The notes: generated from the letters alone by a model not told the origin. A stretch of DNA of 34,263 bases from Burkholderiaceae bacterium (GCA_025055385.1 JANWXE010000052.1:1-34263); one strand, 5' to 3'; shown: positions 1 through 7,343, counted from the first letter of the stretch. A program made the numbers and translations.

Positions 1-2
1 AG

Positions 3-560
3 CAGGTGATCGACGCGGCGCTCGAACGCACGTGCCTGATCGAGCCGTGGCCGACGGACCATGCCAGCTTTGCCGCGCGCCGCCACGAGGCGCGCGGCCG
101 GCTCGGACTGATCGCGCAGGAGATTGCGCGCCTGCTGGCGGCCATCGTGCAGGAGGCAGCCGCGCTGCCGCGCCGGCTTGCGGCGGCGCGCGCGTTCCCG
201 GCGGTACTCGCCGACGTCGAACAGCAGTTGGCGCGCCTTTTCCCGAAGCGTTTCGTAGTGGAGACACCGCCCGCGCAGCTTGCACACTATCCGCGTTATG
301 TGAAGGCGATCGCACTGCGGCTGGATAAGTTAAAAGACGACCCGCAGCGCGATGCGCAGCACATGCGTGAAGTCGTCGCTTTGCAGACACCGTATCTGCG
401 GGAGCTGGCGGCGCGCAAGGGTGTGGCCGATGCGCGGTTGGACGAGTTTCGCTGGCTGCTGGAAGAACTGCGTGTATCGCTGTTTGCGCAGCAGTTACGC
501 ACACCGGTGCCGGTCAGCGTCAAGCGGCTCGTCAAGCTGTGGGAGAGTATCCGGCGGTGA
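3..560 (+). CDS. hrpA: ATP-dependent RNA helicase HrpA, C-terminal part (5' end outside the window)
   Basis: The reading frame is open from the first bases of the window and stops at 558-560, so this is the 3' end of a longer gene. The roughly 185 visible residues match the C-terminal DUF3418-type region that ends DEAH-box helicases of the HrpA family. The diagnostic stretch near the end reads DEFRWLLEELRVSLFAQ, followed by TPVPVSVKRLVKLWE. The helicase motifs themselves lie upstream and cannot be seen. HrpA is a cytoplasmic RNA helicase; in E. coli it has been linked to mRNA processing and to rescue of stalled ribosomes. A GTG at 6 is in frame but is internal, not a start. The next gene begins 17 bases after the stop, or overlaps it if its GTG alternative is used. 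Confidence 0.88.
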   Translation, partial: QVIDAALERTCLIEPWPTDHASFAARRHEARGRLGLIAQEIARLLAAIVQEAAALPRRLAAARAFPAVLADVEQQLARLFPKRFVVETPPAQLAHYPRYVKAIALRLDKLKDDPQRDAQHMREVVALQTPYLRELAARKGVADARLDEFRWLLEELRVSLFAQQLRTPVPVSVKRLVKLWESIRR

Positions 561-577
561 GCCGCGGCGAGCGGCCG

Positions 578-994
578 ATGGCCGAGGCGTCGGACCTGCC
601 GCCGCTGCGGCGGCAACTTCTGATCGTTGCCGGCACGCTGTGCGTCGCGCTTGGGGTGCTGGGGCTGTTCCTGCCCCTGCTGCCGACCACCCCTTTTATC
701 CTGTTGGCGGCAGCCTGCTACGCGCGCGCGTCACCGCGGCTGTATGCGCGCCTGCTGGCGAACCGCACGTTCGGTCCGCTCATTTACCAGTGGCGGGAGC
801 GTCGCTGCATCCCGTTGCGGACGAAGGTGGGTGCGATCCTGCTGCTACTCGCCAGCTTTGGCATCTCGATTCTGTTCTTGGTCGAGGCAGGCTGGCTGCG
901 GCTTGTACTAGCTGCGTTCGCTGCCGCCTTGCTGCTAGTGCTGAAGCGGCTACCGGCGTGCCCGGACGAATCTGCTGATCGCAGCCGCAATTGA
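578..994 (+). CDS. YbaN/DUF454 family inner-membrane protein
   Basis: A small membrane protein of about 138 residues. The N-terminal half carries the family signature GLFLPLLPTTPFILLAA followed by CYARASPRLYARLL. Further on are FGPLIYQWRE and IPLRTK, also typical of the family. There are about three to four hydrophobic segments: residues 12-30, 34-46, then two near 85-120. The C-terminus is short, hydrophilic and acidic/basic. The biochemical function of DUF454 proteins is unknown. The start is ambiguous: ATG at 578 has a weak GGCGAG upstream, while an in-frame GTG at 557 would overlap the hrpA stop as GTGA. Either would put it in the same transcript as hrpA. It converges with the lipoprotein gene on the other strand, with 45 bases between them. 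Confidence 0.8.
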   Translation: MAEASDLPPLRRQLLIVAGTLCVALGVLGLFLPLLPTTPFILLAAACYARASPRLYARLLANRTFGPLIYQWRERRCIPLRTKVGAILLLLASFGISILFLVEAGWLRLVLAAFAAALLLVLKRLPACPDESADRSRN

Positions 995-1039
995 GCCCGA
1001 TTTCAATAGAGCCTGGCGCTCGGCGCGTAGCGGCCGGCG

Positions 1040-1609
1040 TCAGGTCGTCGGAGAGCGGTGCGCGCCAGCGGGCCGTTGGCGGCTGCCTGGCCCTTCTTCG
1101 ATGTTGAACTTAAATTCCCGAATGAGTTGTCCGTCAATGTAAACCCGCATCGAGTGGGCGCCAATCGGATCGCCCGGCGCGTATCGCCACTCGTTGGCAA
1201 TAAAACCGAGCCGCGTTGGGATCACGCGCTCGGTGACGGCCGTGCGACGATCAGGTGAAATGGTGTAAACCCCCAGGGCCTCGCCGGGTCCCCAGGTCGG
1301 CGGCGGCTCTGGCAACTCGAACTCCTCGCGCCAAACGACCGTCGGCTTATTGGTCCTGAAAACGATGTACCAGCCATAGGGCGCCGACACGACAGCTGGG
1401 AACTTGTCCGTTTCGAAAAGGATGCGGCGGCCAGAGGAGTCTGCTGCGAATACGCCGAACTGGGCGGAGATGATTTCTATGCTGCTTTTGTTTTGCTCAG
1501 CAGCAGCCAATTTCGCCCCGGAGGGCTCGCCGGCTGGGCTCGTCGCACACCCGGCAATCAGCGCCGCAACGAAAGCCCCTACCAGGGTAATGGAGCGCAT
1601 CGGCAGCAT
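1040..1609 (-). CDS. Putative lipoprotein of unknown function
   Basis: This encodes a protein of 189 residues. The N-terminus is a lipoprotein signal peptide with lipobox LIAGC and the modified cysteine at residue 21. The start is ATG at 1609 because GGAGGTGG lies seven bases upstream and the signal peptide begins there; the open frame up to 1723 is upstream leader. After a short Ser/Pro/Gly/Ala-rich linker the mature part looks like a compact beta domain. It has a WREEFELPEPPPTWGP segment, and its last strand segment is GAHSMRVYIDGQLIREF, as in an immunoglobulin-like fold. There is some resemblance to the DUF3859 pattern, but I do not claim membership. The Asp/Pro after the lipobox cysteine region gives no clear Lol-avoidance signal, so the outer membrane is the default location. 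It lies 136 bases downstream of the FecR-like gene on the same strand and may be cotranscribed. Function is not assigned. Confidence 0.7.
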   Translation of the reverse strand: MLPMRSITLVGAFVAALIAGCATSPAGEPSGAKLAAAEQNKSSIEIISAQFGVFAADSSGRRILFETDKFPAVVSAPYGWYIVFRTNKPTVVWREEFELPEPPPTWGPGEALGVYTISPDRRTAVTERVIPTRLGFIANEWRYAPGDPIGAHSMRVYIDGQLIREFKFNIEEGPGSRQRPAGAHRSPTT

Positions 1610-1745
1610 GGCCACCTCCCTGATCCAAGCTACGCCCATGATGCCATTGTAAGCAGATAAGCGCGCCTTGATGTCCTGAAATGGACCCAAAAAGAGTGTG
1701 GCTGGCGCCGGATTGCCACGCATCGGCAGCCCGTCTCTGGCCCTG

Positions 1746-3530
1746 CTACTGGGCTAGCGCTCTCTGCCGAGGCATGGACTTAATAGGGTGCGGGCCGTCA
1801 TTCTTTGGCTCCCGTCGGGACGCTGGATCGGCGCGGAATGCCGGTGGCTCTGCGCGGGGCGCCGGCTGGGGCGCGGGGTCGAATGGTCGCGGAAGCGATG
1901 GCATTTTTTCCGTCTGTACGCGATGCGGCCTGTCATCAGGAAGCGGCTTGCGCGGTCGCGATGCCGGCATCTGAACTGGCCAGCCATCGGGACGCGGCGC
2001 TGCCGTGCGCGGCAGCTGCACGCGCGGTGGATCAAGCGGCAACGGTTCGAGGTGGCGCCGCGGCGGTTGCGTTTCACCGTCGTTTATCGGTGTGCGGGCC
2101 GGGCTGTCGCGGCGTGCCGGCGGCTGATCGCCCCCGTGGGGCGGAATAACTTGGGGCGGTCGGTCGAGGCGCAGCGCGTTTGCATCGACGTCTGCAAAAA
2201 CAGGTGCGAGTTTTTGCAGCTTGAATTTGCGGCCCTCCACCGGTACCCGGATTGGTGGCTGCGGCGCGGTGGGCAGTTTCACCCACTCATTTGGGGCGGC
2301 CTGAATCACGCGCGGGATCGGTAGGCGGCGGAGCACCGCATCCGACGGCACCCACGTCGAAAAGTCCCGCTGCCGGTATCGATACTGCGATGGCGGTGCG
2401 ATCACGGTAACATGGCTCCCATAGCCGAAGTTGACGTAAGACACATAGCGCTGCGAGTGCCGGTACGGGGGGATGTAGATCTCACCGGGGGCGAGGGGAA
2501 ACCATCCGACGGTGCTCACACCGATGCTCATAGACACGCCCGGGCTGCCGTACCAGGCCACGAGTGCGGGCGCGTAGCAGGGCCGCGCGATGTAAGGTCC
2601 GGGAACCCAGGCCCAGGCGCTGCGGATGTAGACCCAGCGGCCGTAGTGAAACGGCGCGAAGCCCCATGGCGCGTCGTCAATCCAAGTCCAGCCCCATGGA
2701 GGGATGTAGGCCCATCGGCCGTAGCGGTAGGGAGCCCAGCCGACGGGCACTGACGCCGGAAACCACACGGTGCCGTAGGTTTCCACGGTGCGCCACTCGC
2801 CGTACTCGTCCAAACTTTCGATGCCTGTGGTCTCCGGGGAGGTATACCGGGTTGACCGCAAAGCGTCGTCGCGCTGGTCGCGTTGGGCCACCCACTCATC
2901 AAAGAGGTCGCTTGCCGCTGCCACGAGCTGAAAGCGGACGCTGGGCAAAGAGCTGATCTCACCGCGCTGCCCGCTGTGCACCACGAATGTCATGTGATTG
3001 ACAACGACGCGCCCAACGCCGACGAACGTGCTCAGCGAGGTGATGCCTGGCACACGGTCGACGTCAATACGGTAGCGGCCGACGTCGTCAAAGACGATTC
3101 GTTCACGCGCAGTGAGCACCTCGATTTCGCGTAGCTTTTCGCGGTTTCGGAGCCGTAGCGTGAGGGTGCCGCGCTGCAACACGATCCGAATCACCGCGTC
3201 GTCGATTCGGTCGAAGTCGACGATGGTTTCGCCATCTAGGCGCAACGCGGTCGATCCAATGCGGATTTCGGCGCGTGCTGCCCGGCCGGTTGCCACACGT
3301 TGTTGCGAGGTAACCGGCCAATTCAAAATGGCCTGCATCTCCTCATCGGTGCGGAAGTCCGTAAACAAGACCTGCCCCGACAGGTGACTAATGCGGCCGA
3401 CGCGCGCTGGCGGATCCGCGTCTTCGGCGTGTGGGATCCCTGGGCCAGCCGTCACCGTTGTGAGGGGACAGGCAATCAGCACGGCCGCTAGGGCACGCAG
3501 TGCAGCAACGCTTAAATGGTGCTCATCCAT
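1746..3530 (-). CDS. Secreted FecR-domain / DUF6600-type protein with proline-rich tail
   Basis: This protein of about 594 residues starts with a signal peptide (hydrophobic stretch at residues 8-24, likely cleavage near VTAGPG). Residues about 45-180 resemble a FecR domain: a GRISHLSGQVLF strand, then a GRAARAEIRIGSTALRLDG core. Residues about 230-340 contain repeated aromatic motifs (YGRWAYIPPWGWTW, then PWGFAPFHYGRWVY), which define the DUF6600 type. The last 150 residues are rich in Pro and Arg and of low complexity. The start chosen is the first ATG, at 3530. A TTG at 3566 is also in frame, and neither has a clear ribosome binding site. In other bacteria FecR domains transmit signals to sigma factors, but no sigma factor or transmembrane helix is seen here, so a periplasmic or extracellular role is more likely. 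The exact function is unknown. Confidence 0.75.
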   Translation of the reverse strand: MDEHHLSVAALRALAAVLIACPLTTVTAGPGIPHAEDADPPARVGRISHLSGQVLFTDFRTDEEMQAILNWPVTSQQRVATGRAARAEIRIGSTALRLDGETIVDFDRIDDAVIRIVLQRGTLTLRLRNREKLREIEVLTARERIVFDDVGRYRIDVDRVPGITSLSTFVGVGRVVVNHMTFVVHSGQRGEISSLPSVRFQLVAAASDLFDEWVAQRDQRDDALRSTRYTSPETTGIESLDEYGEWRTVETYGTVWFPASVPVGWAPYRYGRWAYIPPWGWTWIDDAPWGFAPFHYGRWVYIRSAWAWVPGPYIARPCYAPALVAWYGSPGVSMSIGVSTVGWFPLAPGEIYIPPYRHSQRYVSYVNFGYGSHVTVIAPPSQYRYRQRDFSTWVPSDAVLRRLPIPRVIQAAPNEWVKLPTAPQPPIRVPVEGRKFKLQKLAPVFADVDANALRLDRPPQVIPPHGGDQPPARRDSPARTPINDGETQPPRRHLEPLPLDPPRVQLPRTAAPRPDGWPVQMPASRPRKPLPDDRPHRVQTEKMPSLPRPFDPAPQPAPRAEPPAFRADPASRREPKNDGPHPIKSMPRQRALAQ

Positions 3531-3782
3531 TGCGGTTTCATGGGTAACAGCGCACGTCGCATGCAACGGACAATGCCTTTAGTCGGTGCACGCTCGGAAA
3601 CAGATCGTTGCATGTTTGTGGTGGGAGGCGTGCTCAGGCCCCGCCAGCCGATTCGTGCGGGCGTTCGTTGTGCGGTCGCTGGCTGGGTGAGCGCTGTCTG
3701 TTATCGGGCGCCAGGGCCTGCCATATGCGGTCATCGCGGGGGCTTAGGGGACGCCTCGCCGAGGGTGGCTGCCGCAAACGTC
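3531..3782. other. Intergenic region upstream of the FecR-like gene
   Basis: I see no convincing gene, RNA gene or repeat in these 252 bases. Open frames on the plus strand lack a ribosome binding site and have no recognisable protein character. The promoter of the FecR-like gene should lie here on the minus strand, but I found no clear -35/-10 pair. The region ends at the T-tract of the terminator at 3783. Confidence 0.5.
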
Positions 3783-3813
3783 AAAAAAAAGCCCGGTCAT
3801 TGCGGACCGGGCT
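3783..3813 (-). terminator. Strong intrinsic terminator (candidate sRNA 3' end)
   Basis: A 9-bp perfect stem (3790-3798 with 3805-3813) closes a 6-base loop. On the minus strand it is followed by eight T residues (3783-3790, overlapping the stem by one base). The plus-strand side has no T-tract, so it works leftward. It lies about 200 bases past the phasin stop, which is far for a simple 3' UTR and fits a separate short transcript. Confidence 0.75.
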
Positions 3814-3928
3814 GAAAGCACCACTAAAGGAGGAGACAGAAGGGAGTTTGGACGTAGGTCCAAACGCGTGGTGCCAAGGAGACAACCGTTACGAGCAGTC
3901 GATTAATGCGCTTCCCTCGACCGACAAA
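3783..3928 (-). ncRNA. Candidate small RNA with two anti-Shine-Dalgarno motifs
   Basis: The minus strand between the phasin gene and the FecR-like gene has the layout of an independent small RNA of about 145 nt. Upstream is a plausible promoter (3935-3963). The transcript would contain UGUCUCC twice (plus-strand positions 3878-3884 and 3832-3838); the second copy extends to CUCCUCCUUUAG, a perfect anti-Shine-Dalgarno sequence. An 8-bp perfect hairpin (3846-3853 with 3858-3865, 4-nt loop) lies between them. A 7-bp helix GCACCAC/GUGGUGC (3868-3874 with 3818-3824) could enclose that hairpin and the long anti-SD stretch. The RNA ends in a GC-rich hairpin followed by eight U residues. No open frame explains the interval. 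What is seen is sequence and pairing. Regulation of mRNAs by base-pairing at ribosome binding sites is inference. It could instead be processed from the phasin 3' UTR. Confidence 0.45.
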
Positions 3929-3934
3929 ACTGAC

Positions 3935-3963
3935 CTTATTTTCTAGCGTTGACAGTGCATCAA
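3935..3963 (-). promoter_or_regulatory. Possible sigma-70 promoter for the candidate small RNA
   Basis: On the minus strand TTGATG (plus 3958-3963) is separated by 17 bases from AATAAG (plus 3935-3940). Each box matches 4 of 6 consensus bases. Transcription would start near 3928. The pair sits just beyond the AT-rich hairpin that follows the phasin stop codon, which is where an intergenic sRNA promoter would be expected. It is moderate in quality and could be chance. Confidence 0.35.
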
Positions 3964-3964
3964 T

Positions 3965-3988
3965 TTCACAAAAAGCGAGCCTTTTTGT
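3965..3988 (-). terminator. Possible weak terminator after the phasin gene
   Basis: An 8-bp perfect inverted repeat, ACAAAAAG/CTTTTTGT with a 5-base loop (3968-3988), starts 22 bases past the phasin stop. On the minus strand the second arm supplies a run of five T residues, as in a bidirectional A/T-flanked terminator. The stem has little GC, so it would be weak. Confidence 0.35.
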
Positions 3989-4009
3989 TCGTGAAGCCGC
4001 GCAAGAACG

Positions 4010-4582
4010 TCAAGCAACCTTTTTCGCCGCTTTGGCCTTCACCGCATCATTGGCGGCGGCAGCGGCCTTCATGGTCGCCTGTGCGGCGGCGGCAAAATTC
4101 GACTCAGCGACTTCCACCGCTTGCTTGGCGGCCTTCGCGAACGTGTCGTAGGCCGTGTTGGCGGCAGCGACGGCGCTTCGGACCATCGATACAGCGGGCT
4201 CAGCTCCCGCCGGCGCATTCTTGGCCGCAAAGTCGAGCATTTCCGCGATTCTCTTGTTGCCCTCGGCCACCTGTGCGTCAAAAATCTTTGAGATCTCTGC
4301 GCCGGCGTTGCTGGCGATGCTGTACGCATTCCGGCTATATGAGATCGCTTTCTCAATCGACGGCTGTGCCAGATTGCTCACCAACGCCACCAGCTCCTGT
4401 AGGTCTTTGACGGCTAGCATGGCCTGCGCCTTTTCGGCGGATTCATCCATGAGGGCCTTCGCGGCCGCTAAATTAAGGTCGATGAGTTTTTCGGTCGCGT
4501 CAAACACGGTGTGTGACAGCGCATACAGCGCGTCCAGCTGACCTTTCTGAATCTCAGCGAGTTGCGTAGGCGTGGTGAACAT
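4010..4582 (-). CDS. phaP: Phasin (PHA granule-associated protein)
   Basis: This protein of 190 residues is a typical betaproteobacterial phasin that coats polyhydroxyalkanoate granules in the cytoplasm and controls their number and size. Support comes from its length and its all-helical, Ala-rich composition. The N-terminus (MFTTPTQLAEIQKGQLDALY) is characteristic, and a central amphipathic region includes LAQPSIEKAISYSRNAYSI. The C-terminus is a Lys/Ala-rich tail ending AKAAKKVA. The start at 4582 is preceded by GGGAG; the open frame continues to 4660 but has no signal there. A near-consensus promoter with PhaR-like sites lies upstream, so its expression probably follows PHA accumulation. 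It is transcribed away from the neighbouring thioesterase. A weak hairpin follows the stop, and a candidate sRNA lies beyond it. No PHA synthase is in this window. Confidence 0.93.
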   Translation of the reverse strand: MFTTPTQLAEIQKGQLDALYALSHTVFDATEKLIDLNLAAAKALMDESAEKAQAMLAVKDLQELVALVSNLAQPSIEKAISYSRNAYSIASNAGAEISKIFDAQVAEGNKRIAEMLDFAAKNAPAGAEPAVSMVRSAVAAANTAYDTFAKAAKQAVEVAESNFAAAAQATMKAAAAANDAVKAKAAKKVA

Positions 4583-4650
4583 GGCGGCTCCCGTTTGTTT
4601 CAAAGGCTTGCCTTTTCTCTTCAGGCTGGCGAATCTGGCACCGCTAGTTG

Positions 4651-4712
4651 TGCGGCGCACAAGCGAATTGTAGGCATGCGCCGCACGATGTCAAGCAGGT
4701 TTTTGCGTCGCA
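4651..4712. promoter_or_regulatory. Three PhaR-like TGC-N3-GCA sites in the phasin promoter
   Basis: TGC-N3-GCA occurs at 4651-4659, 4677-4685 and 4704-4712, with start spacings of 26 and 27 bases. The first is the centre of a longer perfect palindrome, TTGTGC-N3-GCACAA (4648-4662). The first two also form a 10-bp perfect inverted repeat (4650-4659 with 4677-4686) that straddles the -10 box. PhaR repressors of PHA-producing proteobacteria recognise TGC/GCA-type dyads in phasin promoters, so these are likely operators. The assignment is by analogy. Confidence 0.5.
4667..4694 (-). promoter_or_regulatory. Sigma-70 promoter of the phasin gene
   Basis: On the minus strand a perfect -35 box TTGACA (plus 4689-4694) is separated by 16 bases from TACAAT (plus 4667-4672), which matches 5 of 6 consensus bases. 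The start point would be near 4660, giving a leader of roughly 80 bases. It is among the best-matching promoters in the window and fits the high expression usual for phasins. PhaR-like dyads overlap and flank it. Confidence 0.75.
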
Positions 4713-4896
4713 CGATACCATACATACGCGACGCGAAAGAATTAGCTCTCATAAAAACAAGAACTTACAAAGTTCCCGCTGAAGGGGTGCGAAGTTGAGC
4801 ACACATTGCTGTTGCATTGCGGTACCCGGGCAGCACGCACGTCGGCCTAGAATGACGACGCTTGCGCACAATGAGGGCTGACAACGGGGATTTGCC

Positions 4897-5343
4897 GTGG
4901 ACCGTCCAGAGCCGATCCCTCGTACGGAGTACCGCCATTTTTTGTCCATCCAGACTCGCTGGATGGACAACGACGCCTACGGCCACGTTAACAACGTCGT
5001 CTACTACAGTTGGTTCGACACGGTGGTCAATGAGTTTTTGATTCGCCGCGGCGTTCTGGATATCGCAAAAAGTCGCGTCGTGGGCCTCGTTGTGGACACG
5101 CGCTGTACCTACTTCCGGGAAGTAGCCTTCCCCCAAACGGTTGAAGCCGCGCTGCGCGTCGGACGGCTCGGCACCTCGAGCGTACGTTACGAGATCGGAA
5201 TCTTCACTGGGACCGAGGCGCTGCCCTGCGCGCAGGGCCACTTTGTGCACGTCTACGTAGACCGGGCCTCGCGGCGGCCGGTGCCATTGCCCCAGGAGCT
5301 CAGGGATGCGCTATCGCCGTTAGTGACGCCACCGCAGGCCTAA
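4897..5343 (+). CDS. Hotdog-fold acyl-CoA thioesterase (4-HBT / YbgC type)
   Basis: This protein of 148 residues belongs to the 4-hydroxybenzoyl-CoA thioesterase branch of hotdog enzymes, which hydrolyse acyl-CoA in the cytoplasm. The active-site region is RWMDNDAYGHVNN at residues 21-33, with the catalytic Asp at 26 and the conserved His at 30. It is followed by YYSWFDTV, where the long helix starts. Length is normal for the family. The GTG start at 4897 is supported by GGGGA seven bases upstream; an ATG is not available nearby. The gene faces away from phaP, with a shared 314-base intergenic region. That region includes TAGAAT at 4848-4853 as a possible -10, but no good -35. The natural substrate cannot be told from sequence. 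Proximity to phaP makes hydroxyacyl- or medium-chain acyl-CoA plausible but unproven. Confidence 0.87.
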   Translation: MDRPEPIPRTEYRHFLSIQTRWMDNDAYGHVNNVVYYSWFDTVVNEFLIRRGVLDIAKSRVVGLVVDTRCTYFREVAFPQTVEAALRVGRLGTSSVRYEIGIFTGTEALPCAQGHFVHVYVDRASRRPVPLPQELRDALSPLVTPPQA

Positions 5344-5623
5344 GTGCCGCGCTGGTTGTCGCGGTTTGGCGCGCGTGCTGCGCGGTGCGATGCAGCGTAA
5401 CTGCTAGCGCGATTGCTCGACGTTGTCGTGTCCGCCGGGGTCGGCCTAAAGCGGCAGCAGCGCCGATAGAATCTGCGCCCAGCGACAGCCGGTCTCGTGA
5501 CGCGTCGCCGACATCTGCTCGATATGGTGAGGCCAGCCTCCGGCAAAGAGGCGGTTCAGACGGCCTGGTCTGCGGCCCTCAGCGGCATGAAGGGCGCGGC
5601 AGACTCCTAGAGGGCGAGGGAGA

Positions 5624-6544
5624 ATGACCCGGATGAAGCACAGCGCGTTGATCATCGCTTTCTTCAGTTTCAGCCTGCTGGCGCTGGCGTCGATCGGCTG
5701 GGCAGCGGAACGCACGGTGCAGGGGACCGATGCGGCCAAACGGCACAATCTGGCGCGCCGCGGTAGCACCCAACACGACAGTACAGGCAACCAGACTCTG
5801 CCTGTGCAGTTGCGGTCCCAGGTGGCCCTGGTGGTCGATCAGGATACTGACGAAGTCTTGCTGCAGAAAAATTCGCATACCGTGGCGCCGATTGCTTCGA
5901 TTACGAAGCTCATGACCGCCCTTGTGACGCTGGAGGCCGATCTGCCGCTGGATGAAGAGCTCGTGGTGACGCACGAGGACCGCACGTCAGATCGTGTTCG
6001 CTCGGTGTTGCAGCCGGGCGTTAGATTGACGCGAGCGCAAGCGCTGCAGTTGGCGCTGATGGCCTCCGAAAATCAGGCTGCGCAGCTGCTCGCTCGCACA
6101 TATCCGGGCGGTGTGACAGCTTTCGTTTCAGCGATGAATGCGAAGGCGCATTTGCTGGGCATGGCGCAGACTCGTTTTGTCGAACCAACTGGGCTATCGC
6201 CAGAGAATCGGTCCAGCCCCCAGGACCTCGTACGGCTGGTTAAAGCGGCCGCCGAGCACCGGCTCATTCGAGAGTATTCGACGGCGGAAAGCATCACGCT
6301 TTCTGTCGGCAACCGGACCATCCGCTACCAAAACACCAACCGCTTGGTCGCGAGTCCGGCTTGGCAGATTGGACTGCAAAAAACAGGCTATATCGCAGCT
6401 GCAGGCCGCTGCCTGGTGATGCAGGCACTTATACAGGGGCGGCGCGTGGTCATGATCCTGCTTGATTCCGCAGGCAAGTACTCGCGCCTTGCCGATGCAC
6501 AGCGGATCCGGGCCTGGATTGAGTCGTCGGGCAAACGGGCGTAA
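5624..6544 (+). CDS. pbpG: D-alanyl-D-alanine endopeptidase (penicillin-binding protein 7 type)
   Basis: This 306-residue low-molecular-weight penicillin-binding protein (peptidase family S11) cleaves D-Ala-mDAP cross-links in periplasmic peptidoglycan. It has an N-terminal signal peptide (residues 5-28, ending GWAAE). All three active-site motifs are present: SITK at 92-95 (Ser92 nucleophile, Lys95), SEN at 148-150 and KTG at 253-255. The DLVRLVKAA helix is also typical. Length matches PbpG and not the longer DacA/DacC group, which have an extra C-terminal domain. The start is ATG at 5624 with GAGGGAGA just upstream; ATG at 5633 is an equally acceptable alternative. The 280 bases before it (5344-5623) show no gene or clear promoter. 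It ends four bases from the convergent iclR-type gene. Confidence 0.92.
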   Translation: MTRMKHSALIIAFFSFSLLALASIGWAAERTVQGTDAAKRHNLARRGSTQHDSTGNQTLPVQLRSQVALVVDQDTDEVLLQKNSHTVAPIASITKLMTALVTLEADLPLDEELVVTHEDRTSDRVRSVLQPGVRLTRAQALQLALMASENQAAQLLARTYPGGVTAFVSAMNAKAHLLGMAQTRFVEPTGLSPENRSSPQDLVRLVKAAAEHRLIREYSTAESITLSVGNRTIRYQNTNRLVASPAWQIGLQKTGYIAAAGRCLVMQALIQGRRVVMILLDSAGKYSRLADAQRIRAWIESSGKRA

Positions 6545-6548
6545 CAAC

Positions 6549-7343
6549 TTATGGCGAATAGCCGAGGCGGGCCGAAATTTTGTTTGCCGTCGCGATTAGC
6601 TCGCTAATCCAGTCATCCTGCATGCGCTCGGCAGGCGCGGAAAGCGAAAGGCCTGCGACGATGCGCCCAGAGTCGTCGCGGATCGAAGCGGCGATACAAC
6701 GAACCCCGATCTCGAGCTCCTCGTTGTCCCGTGCGTAGCCCCGCGCGCGCACCAGAGACAGCTCTCGCTCTAATTTCGGCAGGTCGGTGATGCTGTTGCG
6801 CGTATGACCCGCGAGGCCGGTGCGCAGCGCGTACGCGCGCACTACGCGCGGGTCGTCATAAGCAAGGAACAATTTGCCACTGGAGGTCAGATGCAAGGGG
6901 GCGCGGCCGCCAATGGCCCGCACGACCTGCATGCCGGACTTTTCACTATACGCCCGCTCGATGTACACAATTTCATCGCCTTGTCGCACCGACAGGTTCA
7001 CCGTCTGCCCGGTTCGCCGATGCAACTCGCGCATGAGCTCTACGGCAGCTTCACGCACCGATAAGCGCGCTTTCACAAGGTTGCCGAGTTCAAGCAGACG
7101 CATGCCAAGGCGATACGTGCCCGCTTGCTCGCCGCGGTCGACGAAGCGGCTGACGACCATGTCGTTGAGGATCCGGTGCGCTGTTGAGGGGTGTAAATCG
7201 GTTAACCGGGCCAATTCCTTCAGAGGGACCGGGTCGGAGTGGGCGGCCAGGACATCGAGCAGCCTCATCATGCGCTCGATGACTTGGATGGTCGTTTTTT
7301 GACGGCCTGTGCGGTTGGCTGGCGGTTCGGCACGGTCATCCAT
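6549..7343 (-). CDS. IclR family transcriptional regulator
   Basis: This DNA-binding regulator has 264 residues. The N-terminal winged helix-turn-helix spans about residues 20-80, with LKELARLTDLHPSTAHRILN as the recognition region. The C-terminal effector-binding GAF-like domain spans about 95-260, with GQTVNLSVRQGDEIVYIER and the late RCIAASIRDDSGRIVAGLS motif that marks the family. IclR proteins sense small aromatic or central metabolites and control catabolic genes, usually nearby. Here the adjacent genes are housekeeping and no obvious target is seen, so ligand and regulon are unknown. It is convergent with pbpG. An extended -10 (TGCTATAAG) lies about 36 bases upstream. The start ATG at 7343 has only a weak GGAAA. 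Confidence 0.93.
   Translation of the reverse strand: MDDRAEPPANRTGRQKTTIQVIERMMRLLDVLAAHSDPVPLKELARLTDLHPSTAHRILNDMVVSRFVDRGEQAGTYRLGMRLLELGNLVKARLSVREAAVELMRELHRRTGQTVNLSVRQGDEIVYIERAYSEKSGMQVVRAIGGRAPLHLTSSGKLFLAYDDPRVVRAYALRTGLAGHTRNSITDLPKLERELSLVRARGYARDNEELEIGVRCIAASIRDDSGRIVAGLSLSAPAERMQDDWISELIATANKISARLGYSP

Noticed and set aside
1610-1723. Longer version of the lipoprotein starting at 1723
   Set aside because: The extra 38 residues precede a proper lipoprotein signal peptide and a good ribosome site at 1609.
3531-3580. Possible 16-codon leader peptide (MRRALLPMKPQWMSTI) overlapping the start of the FecR-like gene
   Set aside because: No ribosome binding site and no regulatory codon pattern; likely chance.
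3906-4151. Plus-strand open frame preceded by AAGGAG near 3877
   Set aside because: It runs antisense into the phasin gene, the spacing from AAGGAG is over 20 bases, and the Ala-rich protein mirrors the phasin sequence.
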